64,000 nt of DNA from Novosphingobium sp. MW5 (GCA_025938935.1 JAPCWB010000001.1:2232001-2296000); one strand, 5' to 3'. Counted from the stretch's first letter, positions 19,431 through 29,434 are shown. Numbers and translations are program-made. Notes: generated by a model not told the origin, from the letters alone.

Positions 19431-21548
19431 ATGGCGAATATCGAAGACTGGCAGGCAGCCGCCGCGAAGGAGGTCAAGGGCAAGGACCTGACCTGGAACA
19501 CGCCCGAAGGCTTTGCCATCAAGCCGCTCTATACGGCGGAAGACGCCGGCGATCCGGGCCTTCCGGGCTTCGCTCCGTTCACCCGCGGCGTGCGCGCTTC
19601 GATGTATGCCGGCCGCCCCTGGACGATCCGCCAGTACGCCGGTTTCTCGACTGCAGAGGAATCCAACGCCTTCTACCGCCGCAACCTAGCGGCGGGCCAG
19701 AAGGGCCTCTCGGTCGCCTTCGATCTTGCGACGCACCGTGGTTATGACTCGGATCACCCGCGCGTCGTCGGCGATGTCGGCAAGGCCGGCGTGGCGATCG
19801 ACTCGGTTGAGGACATGAAGATCCTGTTCGACGGCATCCCGCTCGATCAGATGTCGGTCTCGATGACGATGAACGGCGCGGTGATCCCGATCATGGCCTT
19901 CTTCATCGTTGCCGGTCAGGAACAGGGCGTTGCCACCGAGCAGCTCGACGGGACCATCCAGAACGACATCCTGAAGGAGTTCATGGTCCGCAACACCTAC
20001 ATCTATCCGCCCGAACCATCGATGCGGATCATTTCGGACATCATCGCCTACACCAGCGCCAAGATGCCGAAATTCAACAGCATTTCGATCTCCGGATACC
20101 ACATGCACGAAGCGGGGGCGACCGCGGTGCAGGAACTGGCCTTCACCATTGCCGACGGCAAGGAATACGTGAAGCGGGCGATGGCCGCGGGCCTCGACAT
20201 CGATGCCTTCGCCGGCCGCCTCTCGTTCTTCTTCGGCATCGGCATGAACTTCTTCATGGAAGTCGCGAAGCTGCGCGCCGCACGCACCCTGTGGCACCGC
20301 GTGATGGACGGTCTCGGCGCGAAGAGCGAACGCTCGAAGATGCTGCGCACCCACTGCCAGACATCGGGCGTCTCGCTTCAGGAGCAGGACCCGTACAACA
20401 ACGTCATCCGCACCACGGTGGAAGCCATGGCTGCGGTGCTGGGCGGCACCCAGTCGCTCCACACCAATGCGCTGGATGAAGCAATTGCCTTGCCGACCGA
20501 CTTCTCGGCCCGCATCGCCCGCAACACGCAGATCGTGCTGGCGGAAGAGACCGGCATCACCAAGGTCGTCGATCCGCTCGGCGGCTCCTACTATATCGAG
20601 GCGCTGACTTCGCAGCTGGTCGACGATGCCTGGAAGCTGATCGAGGAAGTGGACGGCCTTGGCGGCATGACCAAGGCGGTCGGCTCGGGCATGCCCAAGC
20701 AGCTGATCGAACAGGCCGCCGCCGCCAAGCAGGCGCGGATCGACAAGGGCGAGGACGTGATCGTCGGCGTCAACAAGTACCGCCTGGCGAGCGAGGACCA
20801 TCTCGACACGCTCGACATCGACAACCACGCCGTCCGCGACGCGCAGATCGCCCGCCTGCAGAAGATGCGCGCCACCCGCGACGAGGCCGCGTGCCGCGCC
20901 GCTCTGACCGCGCTGACCGAAGGCGCGAAGGGCGGGGGCAACCTGCTCGAACTTGCGGTCGAAGCCGCCCGCCACCGCGCCTCGCTTGGCGAGATTTCGG
21001 ACGCGATGGAAGTGGCCTTTGGCCGCTATGGCACGCAGCCGGTCCCCGTCACCGGCATCTACGGCGCCGCCTATGCCGAGGACAAGCGCTATGCCCAGGT
21101 GATCGAGGGCGTCGAAGCCGTCACCCGCCGCCTTGGCCGCAAGCCGCGCCTGCTCGTCGCCAAGATGGGCCAGGACGGCCACGACCGCGGCGCGAACGTG
21201 ATCGCCTCGGCCTTCACCGACATGGGCTTTGACGTCACCTCCGGCCCGCTGTTCCAGACCCCGGAAGAGGCCTGCAAGCTGGCCCTGGACAATGATGTTG
21301 ACGCCGTGGGCGCCAGCAGCCTCGCCGCTGGTCACAAGACGCTGATCCCCGAACTGATCGGCCACCTGAAGGCCGCCGGCCGCCCCGACATCAAGGTTGT
21401 CGCAGGCGGCGTGATCCCGCCGCAGGACTACGACTACCTGCGCGAGGCAGGGGTGCAGGGCATTTATGGCCCAGGCTCGAACGTGGTCGAATGCGCGGCG
21501 GACATGCTGGTGCTGCTGGGGCATAACATGCCGCCAGTTGGGGAGTGA
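19431..21548 (+). CDS. scpA: Methylmalonyl-CoA mutase (B12-dependent)
   Basis: Isomerises (R)-methylmalonyl-CoA to succinyl-CoA using adenosylcobalamin. I chose ATG 19431, with GAGGA upstream, giving 705 residues; an ATG at 19419 is possible. The N-terminal TIM-barrel contains the substrate segment [33 protein letters not shown] (split here as [12 protein letters not shown] and [13 protein letters not shown]), and the C-terminal cobalamin domain has [11 protein letters not shown] with the B12-ligand His at about residue 584, then a GxSSLAAGH-like ASSLAAGH. Length fits the single-gene, catalytic-subunit type. Confidence 0.95.
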   Translation: MANIEDWQAAAAKEVKGKDLTWNTPEGFAIKPLYTAEDAGDPGLPGFAPFTRGVRASMYAGRPWTIRQYAGFSTAEESNAFYRRNLAAGQKGLSVAFDLATHRGYDSDHPRVVGDVGKAGVAIDSVEDMKILFDGIPLDQMSVSMTMNGAVIPIMAFFIVAGQEQGVATEQLDGTIQNDILKEFMVRNTYIYPPEPSMRIISDIIAYTSAKMPKFNSISISGYHMHEAGATAVQELAFTIADGKEYVKRAMAAGLDIDAFAGRLSFFFGIGMNFFMEVAKLRAARTLWHRVMDGLGAKSERSKMLRTHCQTSGVSLQEQDPYNNVIRTTVEAMAAVLGGTQSLHTNALDEAIALPTDFSARIARNTQIVLAEETGITKVVDPLGGSYYIEALTSQLVDDAWKLIEEVDGLGGMTKAVGSGMPKQLIEQAAAAKQARIDKGEDVIVGVNKYRLASEDHLDTLDIDNHAVRDAQIARLQKMRATRDEAACRAALTALTEGAKGGGNLLELAVEAARHRASLGEISDAMEVAFGRYGTQPVPVTGIYGAAYAEDKRYAQVIEGVEAVTRRLGRKPRLLVAKMGQDGHDRGANVIASAFTDMGFDVTSGPLFQTPEEACKLALDNDVDAVGASSLAAGHKTLIPELIGHLKAAGRPDIKVVAGGVIPPQDYDYLREAGVQGIYGPGSNVVECAADMLVLLGHNMPPVGE

Positions 21549-21550
21549 GC

Positions 21551-22492
21551 ATGAAACTGCTTTTCGCACACATCAGCTGGATGCCGGAATATTCAGGCAA
21601 ATCGTCGGAAACGATTTTCTCGACTCATGGCTGGGTTGTAGAGAACAACGAAGCCGGTGAACGATCCAATTTCAAAGCAGTCAATGGTCAAACCTATGGC
21701 TATGTTCCGGTTGTGCAAAGACCACACGGTGGCGATCCTGGTGAGATCAAAATTGAGAGATTGGGCGCAGCAAAGGCTGATAAATTTGTCGATGACGTGA
21801 CAGTCATTTGGTTTGCGAACAAGCCAATCGAGAGCAAGAAAGCGTATGTCGTTGGCTGGTATCGCAATGCTCGCGTCTATCGACAGTCTCGATCTGGCGG
21901 ACCTTATGGTTATCGTGTTTCGTGCAAGCACACAGATGCGACTTTGGTGCCAGAGCACCAGCGAACAGTCCGAGTTCCGCACAAAAGATCAATAGAGGGT
22001 CGTGAGTTAGGGTTTGGTTATGGGCAATCCAGCATTTGGTATGCTGACGATGCCACCGAGGAATTTGTCCAAGGCATGACCAACTACATTGATTCATTTG
22101 ATAGGCTGAACGTCGACAACGACGGATTTGAAGGCACTCAGATTGGCGACGCTATCAACGATCTGGATCAACCCGATATCGGAAACACAAAGCCCAAGCG
22201 AGGCTCGTATTCGGCGAATTTCATAGTTCGAGATGACCGGGTTAGAAAATCGGTCCTTAAGAGGGCGCAGGGACGTTGCGAGCATTGTGGTGAACTAGGC
22301 TTCAAGCGGCCTGACGGTTCTCATTTTGTTGAGGCTCACCATATCATCAGCTTGGCTGAGCAGGGGCCAGATACCCTCGATAACGTGATTGCGCTCTGCC
22401 CAAACCATCACCGCGAAGCACACTTTGGTGAGAGCTGGGAGCAGCTCGAATCCGAGTTAAAGGCTAAGCTAGCCAAGTTACGAGGCAACTAA
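21551..22492 (+). CDS. HNH endonuclease, foreign insertion in the propionyl-CoA operon
   Basis: A 313-residue protein placed exactly between mutase and pccA: ATG two bases after the mutase stop, and its TAA overlapping the pccA ATG. The C-terminus is an HNH nuclease: CEHCG near residue 243, EAHHIISLA near 263 and ALCPNHHREAHFG near 285, a zinc-stabilised beta-beta-alpha fold as in McrA-type enzymes. The N-terminal 200 residues are unrecognised; with their Trp/Tyr-rich strands they could be a DNA-reading domain. Base composition is clearly AT-richer and codon use differs from both neighbours, so it was probably acquired. Likely role: restriction or other genome defence. Coupling leaves the operon readable. 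Confidence 0.87.
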   Translation: MKLLFAHISWMPEYSGKSSETIFSTHGWVVENNEAGERSNFKAVNGQTYGYVPVVQRPHGGDPGEIKIERLGAAKADKFVDDVTVIWFANKPIESKKAYVVGWYRNARVYRQSRSGGPYGYRVSCKHTDATLVPEHQRTVRVPHKRSIEGRELGFGYGQSSIWYADDATEEFVQGMTNYIDSFDRLNVDNDGFEGTQIGDAINDLDQPDIGNTKPKRGSYSANFIVRDDRVRKSVLKRAQGRCEHCGELGFKRPDGSHFVEAHHIISLAEQGPDTLDNVIALCPNHHREAHFGESWEQLESELKAKLAKLRGN

Positions 22493-24513
22493 TGTTCAAG
22501 AAAATCCTCATCGCCAATCGCGGCGAAATCGCTTGCCGGGTGATCAAGACAGCCCGCCGCATGGGTATCCAGACCGTCGCGGTCTATTCAGATGCCGATG
22601 CCCGCGCGCCGTTCGTGCAGATGGCGGACGAGGCCGTGCATATCGGCCCGGCTCCCGCCGCGCAGTCCTACCTGATTGCGGACAAGATCATCGAGGCTTG
22701 CAAGGCCACCGGCGCGGATGCCGTCCACCCGGGCTATGGTTTCCTCTCCGAACGCACCTCGTTTGCCGAGGCGCTGGCCAAGGAAGGCATCGAATTCATC
22801 GGGCCCCCGGTCAACGCCATCGCTGCCATGGGAGACAAGATCGAGTCCAAGAAGCTCGCCAAGGAAGCGGGTGTCAATGTCGTCCCCGGCTTCGTCGGCG
22901 AGATCGAGGATACCGAGCACGCGGTGCGCATCTCGAACGAGATCGGCTATCCGGTGATGATGAAGGCCAGCGCTGGCGGCGGTGGCAAGGGCATGCGCCT
23001 TGCCTACAACGAAAAGGACGTGCGCGAAGGCTTCGAAGCCACCAAGCGCGAGGGCCTGAACTCCTTCGGCGATGACCGCGTGTTCATCGAGAAGTTCATC
23101 CTCAACCCGCGCCACATCGAAATCCAGATCCTCGGCGACAAGCACGGCAACGTTCTTTACCTCAACGAGCGCGAATGCAGCATCCAGCGCCGCCACCAGA
23201 AGGTGGTCGAAGAAGCGCCTTCGCCCTTCGTCACGCCGAAGATGCGCAAGGCCATGGGCGAACAGTGCGTCGCGCTGTCCAAGGCCGTCGGTTATTACAG
23301 CGCCGGTACGGTGGAGCTGATCGTCTCGGGGGCGGACCCGACGGGCGAGAGCTTCTACTTCCTCGAAATGAACACCCGCCTGCAGGTGGAACATCCGGTC
23401 ACCGAAGCGATCACCGGCGTTGACCTAGTCGAGCAGATGATCCGCGTCGCCGCTGGCGAGAAGCTGGCGATGACGCAGGACGATGTGAAGATCGATGGCT
23501 GGGCGATCGAAAACCGCGTCTATGCCGAAGACCCCTACCGCGGCTTCCTGCCCTCGACGGGCCGGCTTGTCCGCTACAATCCGCCGGTCGATGGCTGGAC
23601 CGATGACGGCGCCGAAAATGGCCGCCGCGGCGTTGATGGCATTCGCGTGGACGACGGCGTCTATGAAGGCGGCGAAGTCTCGATGTTCTACGACCCGATG
23701 ATCGCCAAGCTGATCACCTGGGGCGAAACCCGCGACGAGGCGGCGGACAAGCAGATTGCCGCGCTCGATGCTTTCGAGATCGAAGGGCTGGGCCACAACA
23801 TCGATTTCGTCTCTGCCATCATGCAGCACCCGCGCTTCCGCTCGGGCGAGCTCACCACCGGCTTCATTGCCGAGGAATATCCGGACGGCTTCACCGGGGC
23901 GGCAACCTCGGACGAGCTCAAGGGCAAGCTTGCCGCCGTTGCCGGCTTCATCGCCACCGCCCGCGCCGACCGCGCACGGCAGGTGGACGGCCAGTTGGGC
24001 GATACGCTTGACGCGCCGGCGGAATGGTCGGTCAAGATCGGCGGCAAGCGCCATCTCGTCAGCCTTGAGGGCGAGGACATCACCGTGGACGGCGAGGCCG
24101 TTGACCTCGCCATGGAATACACCCCCGGCGACCGCCTGGTCGAAGCCGAGATCGGGGACGAGGCGATCGCCATCAAGATCGCGCCCACCCGCACCGGCCT
24201 GAAGATGACGACGCGCGGGGCGATCCATTCGGTGGAGATCCTGCCCGCCCGCATCGCGCACCTGGCCGATCACATGATCGAAAAGGTGCCGCCGGATCTT
24301 TCCAAGTTCCTGATCTGCCCGATGCCGGGTCTGCTGGTCTCGCTCAACGTCAAGGAAGGCGACAAGGTGGAGGCCGGGCAACCGCTTGCCGTGGTCGAAG
24401 CCATGAAGATGGAAAACATCCTGCGCGCGGAAAAGTCGGCAACGGTCAAGAAGGTCAATGCAGCTGCGGGCGAAAGCCTTGCGGTCGATGCGGTGATCCT
24501 CGAGCTGGAATAG
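22492..24513 (+). CDS. pccA: Propionyl-CoA carboxylase alpha chain (biotin carboxylase/BCCP)
   Basis: Carries ATP-dependent biotin carboxylation and the biotin carrier domain for PccAB. The 673-residue product starts MFKKILIANRGEIACRV. ATP-grasp residues are visible as KASAGGGGKGMR, then LNERECSIQRRHQKVVEEAPS and EMNTRLQVEHPVTE. The biotinyl Lys is in VVEAMKMENIL about 38 residues from the end. The ATG overlaps the HNH stop (TAATG), so translation may depend on the inserted gene. Start position is fixed by the conserved N-terminus. Confidence 0.96.
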   Translation: MFKKILIANRGEIACRVIKTARRMGIQTVAVYSDADARAPFVQMADEAVHIGPAPAAQSYLIADKIIEACKATGADAVHPGYGFLSERTSFAEALAKEGIEFIGPPVNAIAAMGDKIESKKLAKEAGVNVVPGFVGEIEDTEHAVRISNEIGYPVMMKASAGGGGKGMRLAYNEKDVREGFEATKREGLNSFGDDRVFIEKFILNPRHIEIQILGDKHGNVLYLNERECSIQRRHQKVVEEAPSPFVTPKMRKAMGEQCVALSKAVGYYSAGTVELIVSGADPTGESFYFLEMNTRLQVEHPVTEAITGVDLVEQMIRVAAGEKLAMTQDDVKIDGWAIENRVYAEDPYRGFLPSTGRLVRYNPPVDGWTDDGAENGRRGVDGIRVDDGVYEGGEVSMFYDPMIAKLITWGETRDEAADKQIAALDAFEIEGLGHNIDFVSAIMQHPRFRSGELTTGFIAEEYPDGFTGAATSDELKGKLAAVAGFIATARADRARQVDGQLGDTLDAPAEWSVKIGGKRHLVSLEGEDITVDGEAVDLAMEYTPGDRLVEAEIGDEAIAIKIAPTRTGLKMTTRGAIHSVEILPARIAHLADHMIEKVPPDLSKFLICPMPGLLVSLNVKEGDKVEAGQPLAVVEAMKMENILRAEKSATVKKVNAAAGESLAVDAVILELE

Positions 24514-24517
24514 GCGC

Positions 24518-24952
24518 GTGCCGCGCGTCTGGACCATCGGGTACGAACAGACGACGATGGCGGACTTCCTCGCCGCTCTGAAAGGTGCAGGTGTTGAGGT
24601 GGTGGCGGACGTAAGGGCCATCGCAGCCTCGCGCCGTCCGGGTTTTTCCAAGACTGCGCTCGCCGCCAATCTTGCCGAGGCAGGTATCGGCTACCAGCAC
24701 TTCCGTGCGCTCGGCACGCCGGCGGATGGCCGCGCCGCCGCTCGGGCAGGAAAGCATGCCGAACTGGAGCGGATCTATTCGGGCCAGCTCGAACTGCCCG
24801 AAGCCATGGCGCAAGGCGCGGCGCTGGCCGATCTGGCGGGCGAAAAGCGGGTGGCCCTGCTGTGCTACGAACGTGAGCCCGGCTGCTGCCACCGCACCCT
24901 GCTGCGCGAGGCGATGCTTCCCGAATTCGACTGCACGGACCTGATGCCATGA
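24518..24952 (+). CDS. DUF488 family protein
   Basis: A 144-residue protein starting with GTG 24518, four bases after the pccA stop. The N-terminus (VWTIGYEQTTMADFLAALKGAGVEVVADVRAIAASRRPGFSK) and the later VALLCYEREPGCCHRTLLREAM with its Cys and His pair are the two hallmark blocks of DUF488. The biochemical role of the family is unknown. Its ATG-proximal end overlaps the thioesterase start. Location in a propionyl-CoA operon may be incidental. Confidence 0.88.
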   Translation: MPRVWTIGYEQTTMADFLAALKGAGVEVVADVRAIAASRRPGFSKTALAANLAEAGIGYQHFRALGTPADGRAAARAGKHAELERIYSGQLELPEAMAQGAALADLAGEKRVALLCYEREPGCCHRTLLREAMLPEFDCTDLMP

Positions 24953-25734
24953 CATTCGCTGAAATTCTCGCAGGCGCGCAGCCTTCTGACCAAGGGCAGA
25001 TTTTTACCGTGCCAGAAACCTGGCATCAGGGGCGCACGGCCTATGGCGGGTTTTCGACCGCGCTGTGTCTCGATGCGGCGATGCGCGAAGGCGGGGAGGG
25101 CCTGCCGCCGCTCCGTTCGGCGCAGGTGGCAATGATCGCGCCGGTCGCGGGTGAGGTGGAGGCGCGGGCCACGATCATTCGCAGGGGCCGAAACGCAACC
25201 TGGGCCTCCGCAGAGCTTCATTGCAACGGCGCATTGGCCTTTACCGCCAGCTTCGTCTTCATGGGGCCGGTGGAGAGCAGCCTTCACATCAATGACCGCC
25301 CGGTGCCGGAAGACCTGGTTGCCCGCAGCGATGCCCGCTCCGTAAGCTACTCCGAGCACACGCCGGCCTTCCTGCGCAACCATTTCGAGACGCTCCACGC
25401 CCTGCCACCGAAGGATGGCAAACAGGCGGACATGTGCCGCTGGGTGCGGTTGAAGAGCGCCGAGGGACTTGAGCCGATGGTCGCGCTAATCTTGCTCGCC
25501 GATGCCCTGCCTCCGGGCGTGATGCCCCTGATGACGGCCTGGGTGCCGGTGAGCACGATGCACTGGCAGGTGAACCTGCTGACACCGCAGCCGGTCACGC
25601 AAGACGGCTGGTGGCTGCTGCGCTCAGTCGGCGACTATGCCGAAAAAGGCTGCTCCAGTCAGCGCATGGCGATCTGGAACAACGCAGGCGAGCCCGTGCT
25701 GGCGGGAATGCAGTCAGTCGCCCTGTTCGGCTGA
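24949..25734 (+). CDS. Acyl-CoA thioesterase family protein (double hot-dog)
   Basis: A 261-residue protein overlapping the DUF488 stop. The pattern TWHQGRTAYGGFSTALCLDAAMRE at the N-terminus, then RSAQVAMIAPVAGEVEARATIIRRGRNATWASAELHCNG, and a second half ending WLLLRSVGDYAEKGCSSQRMAIWN-like (written WWLLRSVGDYAEKG) is that of tandem hot-dog TesB-like thioesterases. It would hydrolyse acyl-CoA in the cytoplasm. Substrate length is unknown; the operon suggests release of CoA from propionyl- or methylmalonyl-type intermediates. It ends exactly where the convergent aroB ends. Confidence 0.82.
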   Translation: MTFAEILAGAQPSDQGQIFTVPETWHQGRTAYGGFSTALCLDAAMREGGEGLPPLRSAQVAMIAPVAGEVEARATIIRRGRNATWASAELHCNGALAFTASFVFMGPVESSLHINDRPVPEDLVARSDARSVSYSEHTPAFLRNHFETLHALPPKDGKQADMCRWVRLKSAEGLEPMVALILLADALPPGVMPLMTAWVPVSTMHWQVNLLTPQPVTQDGWWLLRSVGDYAEKGCSSQRMAIWNNAGEPVLAGMQSVALFG

Positions 25735-26841
25735 TCAGGCGGCAAGTTCGCCGTCGAGGAAGCTCGCCACATCGGCCAGTTCAACGTCTTTCGCCAGGAA
25801 CGCCTCGCCAATCCCGCGCATCAGCACAAAAGGAAGGGTGCCTGCGTCCATCTTCTTGTCGTGCAGCATGTGCTGGACCAGCGCAGCGCCGTCGCAGTTG
25901 AGGCCGAGTGTAGAGAGCTGGTGGGGCAGGCCTGTCGCGGCGAAGTGAGCGGAAATTCGATCCGCCTCCGCCGCGCTCATCAGACCGCGCCTCGCCGAAT
26001 AACGGGCGGCAAGGACCATGCCCATGGCGACACCCTCACCGTGGAGCAGGCGGTCGGAAAAGCCGGTCTGAGCTTCCAGCGCATGGCCGAAGGTGTGGCC
26101 AAGGTTGAGCAGGGCGCGCGCGCCGGTCGTCTCGCGCTCGTCCTCGGCCACGACGCGCGCCTTGGCCTCTACGGAACTGGCGATGGCTGTTTCGCGGGCT
26201 ACGGGATCGCCAGCGAGCAAGGCCGCGCCATGGGCCTCGCACCATTCGAAGAACGCCGCGTCGCCCAGCAGGCCGTACTTCACCACCTCGGCGTAACCGG
26301 CACCGACTTCACGTGCTGGTAGGGTATCGAGCGCATCCGGATCGGCCAGCACCAGCGAGGGCTGGTGGAACGCGCCGACCAGGTTCTTGCCCGCGGCCGT
26401 ATTGATCGCCGTCTTGCCGCCAACGCTTGAATCGACCTGCGCCAGCAGGGTCGTCGGCACTTGGATAAAGTTGCAGCCGCGCTTGAGGATGGCGGCGGCA
26501 AAGCCCGTGAGATCACCAATCACCCCGCCGCCCAGGGCAATGATGTGGTCACCGCGCTCGACTTCCAGTTCAAGGAGCCAGTCGACGAGCGCAGAGAGCG
26601 AGTCCCAAGATTTGGTCTTCTCGCCCGGGGGCAGGATGCGCCATGCCGGCTGCTTTCCGGCAGCCACCAGCGAGGCCTCCACCGCCGCGCCCCACGCCGC
26701 GTGGACATTGGCATCGGTGACGATCGGCACCACGGCCTTGCGCAGCCTTGCTCCGCAGGCGCCCGCAATGTCACTCAGAAGGCCGCGCTCCACACGCACG
26801 TCATAAGGCCGCCCGGCCAGCGAAACCGAGATTACAGCCAT
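25735..26841 (-). CDS. aroB: 3-Dehydroquinate synthase
   Basis: NAD+-dependent, metal-requiring enzyme of the shikimate pathway. The 368-residue product has PPGEKTKSWDSL, ALGGGVIGDLTGFAAA, the QVPTTLLAQVDSSVGGKTAIN signature and the metal-ligand segment GHTFGHALEAQTG. Translated from ATG 26841, which overlaps the end of aroK by 10 bp on the same strand, so the two are one operon. Its stop codon abuts that of the convergent thioesterase. Confidence 0.96.
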   Translation of the reverse strand: MAVISVSLAGRPYDVRVERGLLSDIAGACGARLRKAVVPIVTDANVHAAWGAAVEASLVAAGKQPAWRILPPGEKTKSWDSLSALVDWLLELEVERGDHIIALGGGVIGDLTGFAAAILKRGCNFIQVPTTLLAQVDSSVGGKTAINTAAGKNLVGAFHQPSLVLADPDALDTLPAREVGAGYAEVVKYGLLGDAAFFEWCEAHGAALLAGDPVARETAIASSVEAKARVVAEDERETTGARALLNLGHTFGHALEAQTGFSDRLLHGEGVAMGMVLAARYSARRGLMSAAEADRISAHFAATGLPHQLSTLGLNCDGAALVQHMLHDKKMDAGTLPFVLMRGIGEAFLAKDVELADVASFLDGELAA

Positions 26842-27410
26842 GCGTCGATCTCCCTGACGACCTGTGCCAGCGCGTGGCTGTGCGGGACATTGCCGCTCAG
26901 CACCCGGATCGGGGCTTCGGCATAGAATTTCTCGCGCTCGGTACGGAGGCGCGTGAGGATCTCGCGCGGATCGCCCTGCCTGAGCAGAGGGCGGCTGTCC
27001 TTGCGGCCGACACGGTCGAGCAGGACTTCAACCTCGCTGTCGAGCCAGACTGTAATGGCGCGGGCGAGGATCAGGGCGCGGGTTTCGGGATTGACGAAGG
27101 CGCCGCCGCCAGTGGCGATAACCTTAGGTTTGTCCCCCGCTTCGCCGATAAGGCGCGCAATCACGCGGCGTTCGCCGTCGCGGAAGCTGGCCTCTCCATG
27201 CAGTTCGAACATGTCGCTGATCGACATGTGCGCCGCTTCCTCGATTGCCTCATCCGCATCAATGAAGGGGAAATGCAGCAGGTTGGCAAGCTTGCGGCCG
27301 ATGGTCGACTTGCCCACGCCCATCATGCCGACCAGCACGATGGGGCGGTCAATCCGCTTGGCCAGTGCCTCGATTTCAGCACTTCCGGGCATGATCGCGT
27401 CATGTTCCAT
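26832..27410 (-). CDS. aroK: Shikimate kinase
   Basis: Phosphorylates shikimate at the 3-hydroxyl. The 192-residue product carries the P-loop GMMGVGKSTIGRKLA, the shikimate-binding Asp in PFIDADEAIE, the lid-proximal GGGAFVNPETRALI and the Arg-containing QGDPREILTRLRTERE near the C-terminus. Upstream gene of the aroK-aroB pair. Its N-terminus lies 65 bp from the divergent small membrane-protein gene. Confidence 0.95.
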   Translation of the reverse strand: MEHDAIMPGSAEIEALAKRIDRPIVLVGMMGVGKSTIGRKLANLLHFPFIDADEAIEEAAHMSISDMFELHGEASFRDGERRVIARLIGEAGDKPKVIATGGGAFVNPETRALILARAITVWLDSEVEVLLDRVGRKDSRPLLRQGDPREILTRLRTEREKFYAEAPIRVLSGNVPHSHALAQVVREIDAWL

Positions 27411-27475
27411 TGCAGGGCCGCCTATAGTTGCGATAGGGACAGGCGCAAGCTTTCCGGGAGTGGTTCGGCGTGGCG

Positions 27476-27616
27476 ATGCGGGTTGGCAGGTTTCAAGTGG
27501 TTGCTGTGATCGTTGTTGTCGTGCTGGGTCTGCTGGTCTGGGCCTGGGCCGATGGCGGCAAGCGCCAGCTTCGCCCGATGTCGCAGGACGTCACCGTGCC
27601 GGAGCAGGCCAAGTGA
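27476..27616 (+). CDS. Small single-span membrane protein, 46 residues
   Basis: The ATG at 27476 (or GTG 27470) gives MRVGRFQVVAVIVVVVLG, a membrane helix of about 20 residues ending in WAWADGG, then a short periplasmic tail QLRPMSQDVTVPEQAK. The TGA at 27614-27616 overlaps the GTG start of the next gene (GTGA), which argues that it is translated and coupled. The family is not recognised. It may act with the secreted protein that follows. Confidence 0.6.
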   Translation: MRVGRFQVVAVIVVVVLGLLVWAWADGGKRQLRPMSQDVTVPEQAK

Positions 27617-29434
27617 AAACACGTTACATCGCCCTTGCAAGTGCGCTGCTCGTCACCTCGGCGATAGCCGTGGCTCAATCGGGGCCGGAATCGCTCCTGC
27701 CGCCGGGGTTTGACAGGCCGCAGCCCAAGGCGGCGCCCCAATCGCCCCCGGCAAGTGCTGGCGGTCCCACCTCGATCTCCTCGCCGGTGGTTCAGGCTAT
27801 TCCGGGGCGCAGTTCGGCCGCGCCGGGCAGCGTGACCCTGCCGGCGAATATCCCGTCGCTCGACCGGATCGAGAAAATGACTCCCGAGGAGCTTTCGGCG
27901 CTCCTTGGTAACAAGAACAAGTTCGACGTTCCCGCTGGTGCCCGCCGCGCGGTCAAGCTCGTCGGCGTTGTCGATGAGGGTGAGGGCGGCCTGCCCTCGT
28001 GGACCTTTGCCGGCCAGAACGCATCCCCGGTGCGGGCGATCCTCGCGGGCAACGATGGCCAGCTGGTCTCGCGCTGGGGGCATATCCTGCTGCGCCGGGC
28101 GCTCGCCTCACGCCTCGATGCGCCGAGCGGGATGGCTCCTGCGGAGTTCGCTGCGTTGCGGGCCGGCCTTCTCGTCCGCATGGGCGAAGGTGCGGCCGCG
28201 CGCGAGCTGGTGCAGGATATCGACGCCGCCAACTATACCCCCGCGCTGACCCAGGCCGCGCTCGATGCCTATGTCCAGACCGGCGATTTCACCGGTGCCT
28301 GCCCGGTCGTCTCGTGGCAGGGCGGCGCGCGCAAGGACAACCAGTGGAAGATGTTCCAGGCGATCTGCAGCGCCTACGCCGGTGAAGCAAGCCGCGCCGG
28401 GCGCCTGATCGACCGGCTGGCCCTCGGCGATGGTCTTGAGAAGATCGACGTGCTGCTCGCCCAGAAATATGCCGGCGCCGCCAGCCGCGGCCAGCGCGCG
28501 GTGAAGATCGAGTGGGACGGCGTCGAAGGCATGACCCCACTGCGCTACAACCTCGCGCTTGCAGTGGGGCTCGAGCCTCCCGCCAGCCTGACTGAGGACG
28601 CACCCGCATCGCTGCGCGCCTATCCCGCCAGCTCGCCTTCCGCCTCGTTGCAACTGCGCGCCGCTGCGGCAGATTACGCCGCGGGGCAGGGCGTTCTGTC
28701 GAGCGCCGCCATGGTCGATCTCTACAGCCAGGTATTCGCCGTTGGCGGCTCAGGCGATTGGACCGCCCGCGCCGAACAGTTGCAGGCGGCCTACCTTGCC
28801 TCGTCCGATAGCGAAAAGGTCAGTGCCATCACGGCTCTCTGGGGTGATCGCTCCAATGAGTTGCAGTACTATTCGCGCCAGGTCCTTACCGCCTATGCAG
28901 CGGCGCGATTGCCGGTTTCGTCCGATTTCCTTGAGGAAGCGCCGGGGCTGATCGCATCGATGCTGGCGGCGGGACTTGATGCCAATGCGGTAAAATGGGG
29001 ATCGTTAGTCCCCAACGGCAGCGAGGGCTGGGCCTTGCTTGCGCTCGCCCAGTGCGAACCGCACGGCGGAAGTCTCCCGCGACCAGATCGATACCTTCCG
29101 CGATGCCGACGAAAGCGAGGAACAGGCCAAGACGCGCATGCTCGTGGCGGGGCTTGCGGGCCTCCGCCGACTTTCGCTCCAGACCGGCAATGACCTTGCT
29201 TCGGACATGGGCTTTTCGCTCGCCTCCAACAGCCGTTGGGCACAGGCGATCGACCAGGCGGCATCGGTCAACAACCAGGGCATGGTGGCGCTACTTGCCG
29301 GAGTTGGCATGCAGGGCGGCAACTGGAAGAAGATGACGCCTCGCCACCTCTACCACATCGTTTCGGCGCTCGACCGGGTGGGCCTGAAGGCTGAAGCGCG
29401 GATGATCGCGGCCGAAGCCGTGGCGAGGGCCTGA
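27613..29434 (+). CDS. Large secreted protein of unknown function (frameshifted)
   Basis: Starts at GTG 27613 with a signal peptide (KTRYIALASALLVTSAIAVAQ), then a low-complexity Pro/Ser linker and about 550 residues of Ala-rich helical sequence with repeated LxxxxxxAxxA spacing that suggests helical-repeat (TPR/Sel1-like) structure. The frame breaks near 29050: removing the T at 29053 (CCAG[T]GCGA) continues LAQANRTAEVSRDQIDTF to the stop at 29434, for about 606 residues. No enzyme motif is seen. It precedes xerD and is coupled to the small membrane protein upstream. In sphingomonads this slot is usually annotated hypothetical. Confidence 0.68.

Noticed and set aside
19686..21569. 627-residue open frame on the minus strand
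   Set aside because: Antisense to methylmalonyl-CoA mutase; its composition (many His, Arg, Gly, Asp) is the mirror of a GC-rich coding strand and no domain is seen.
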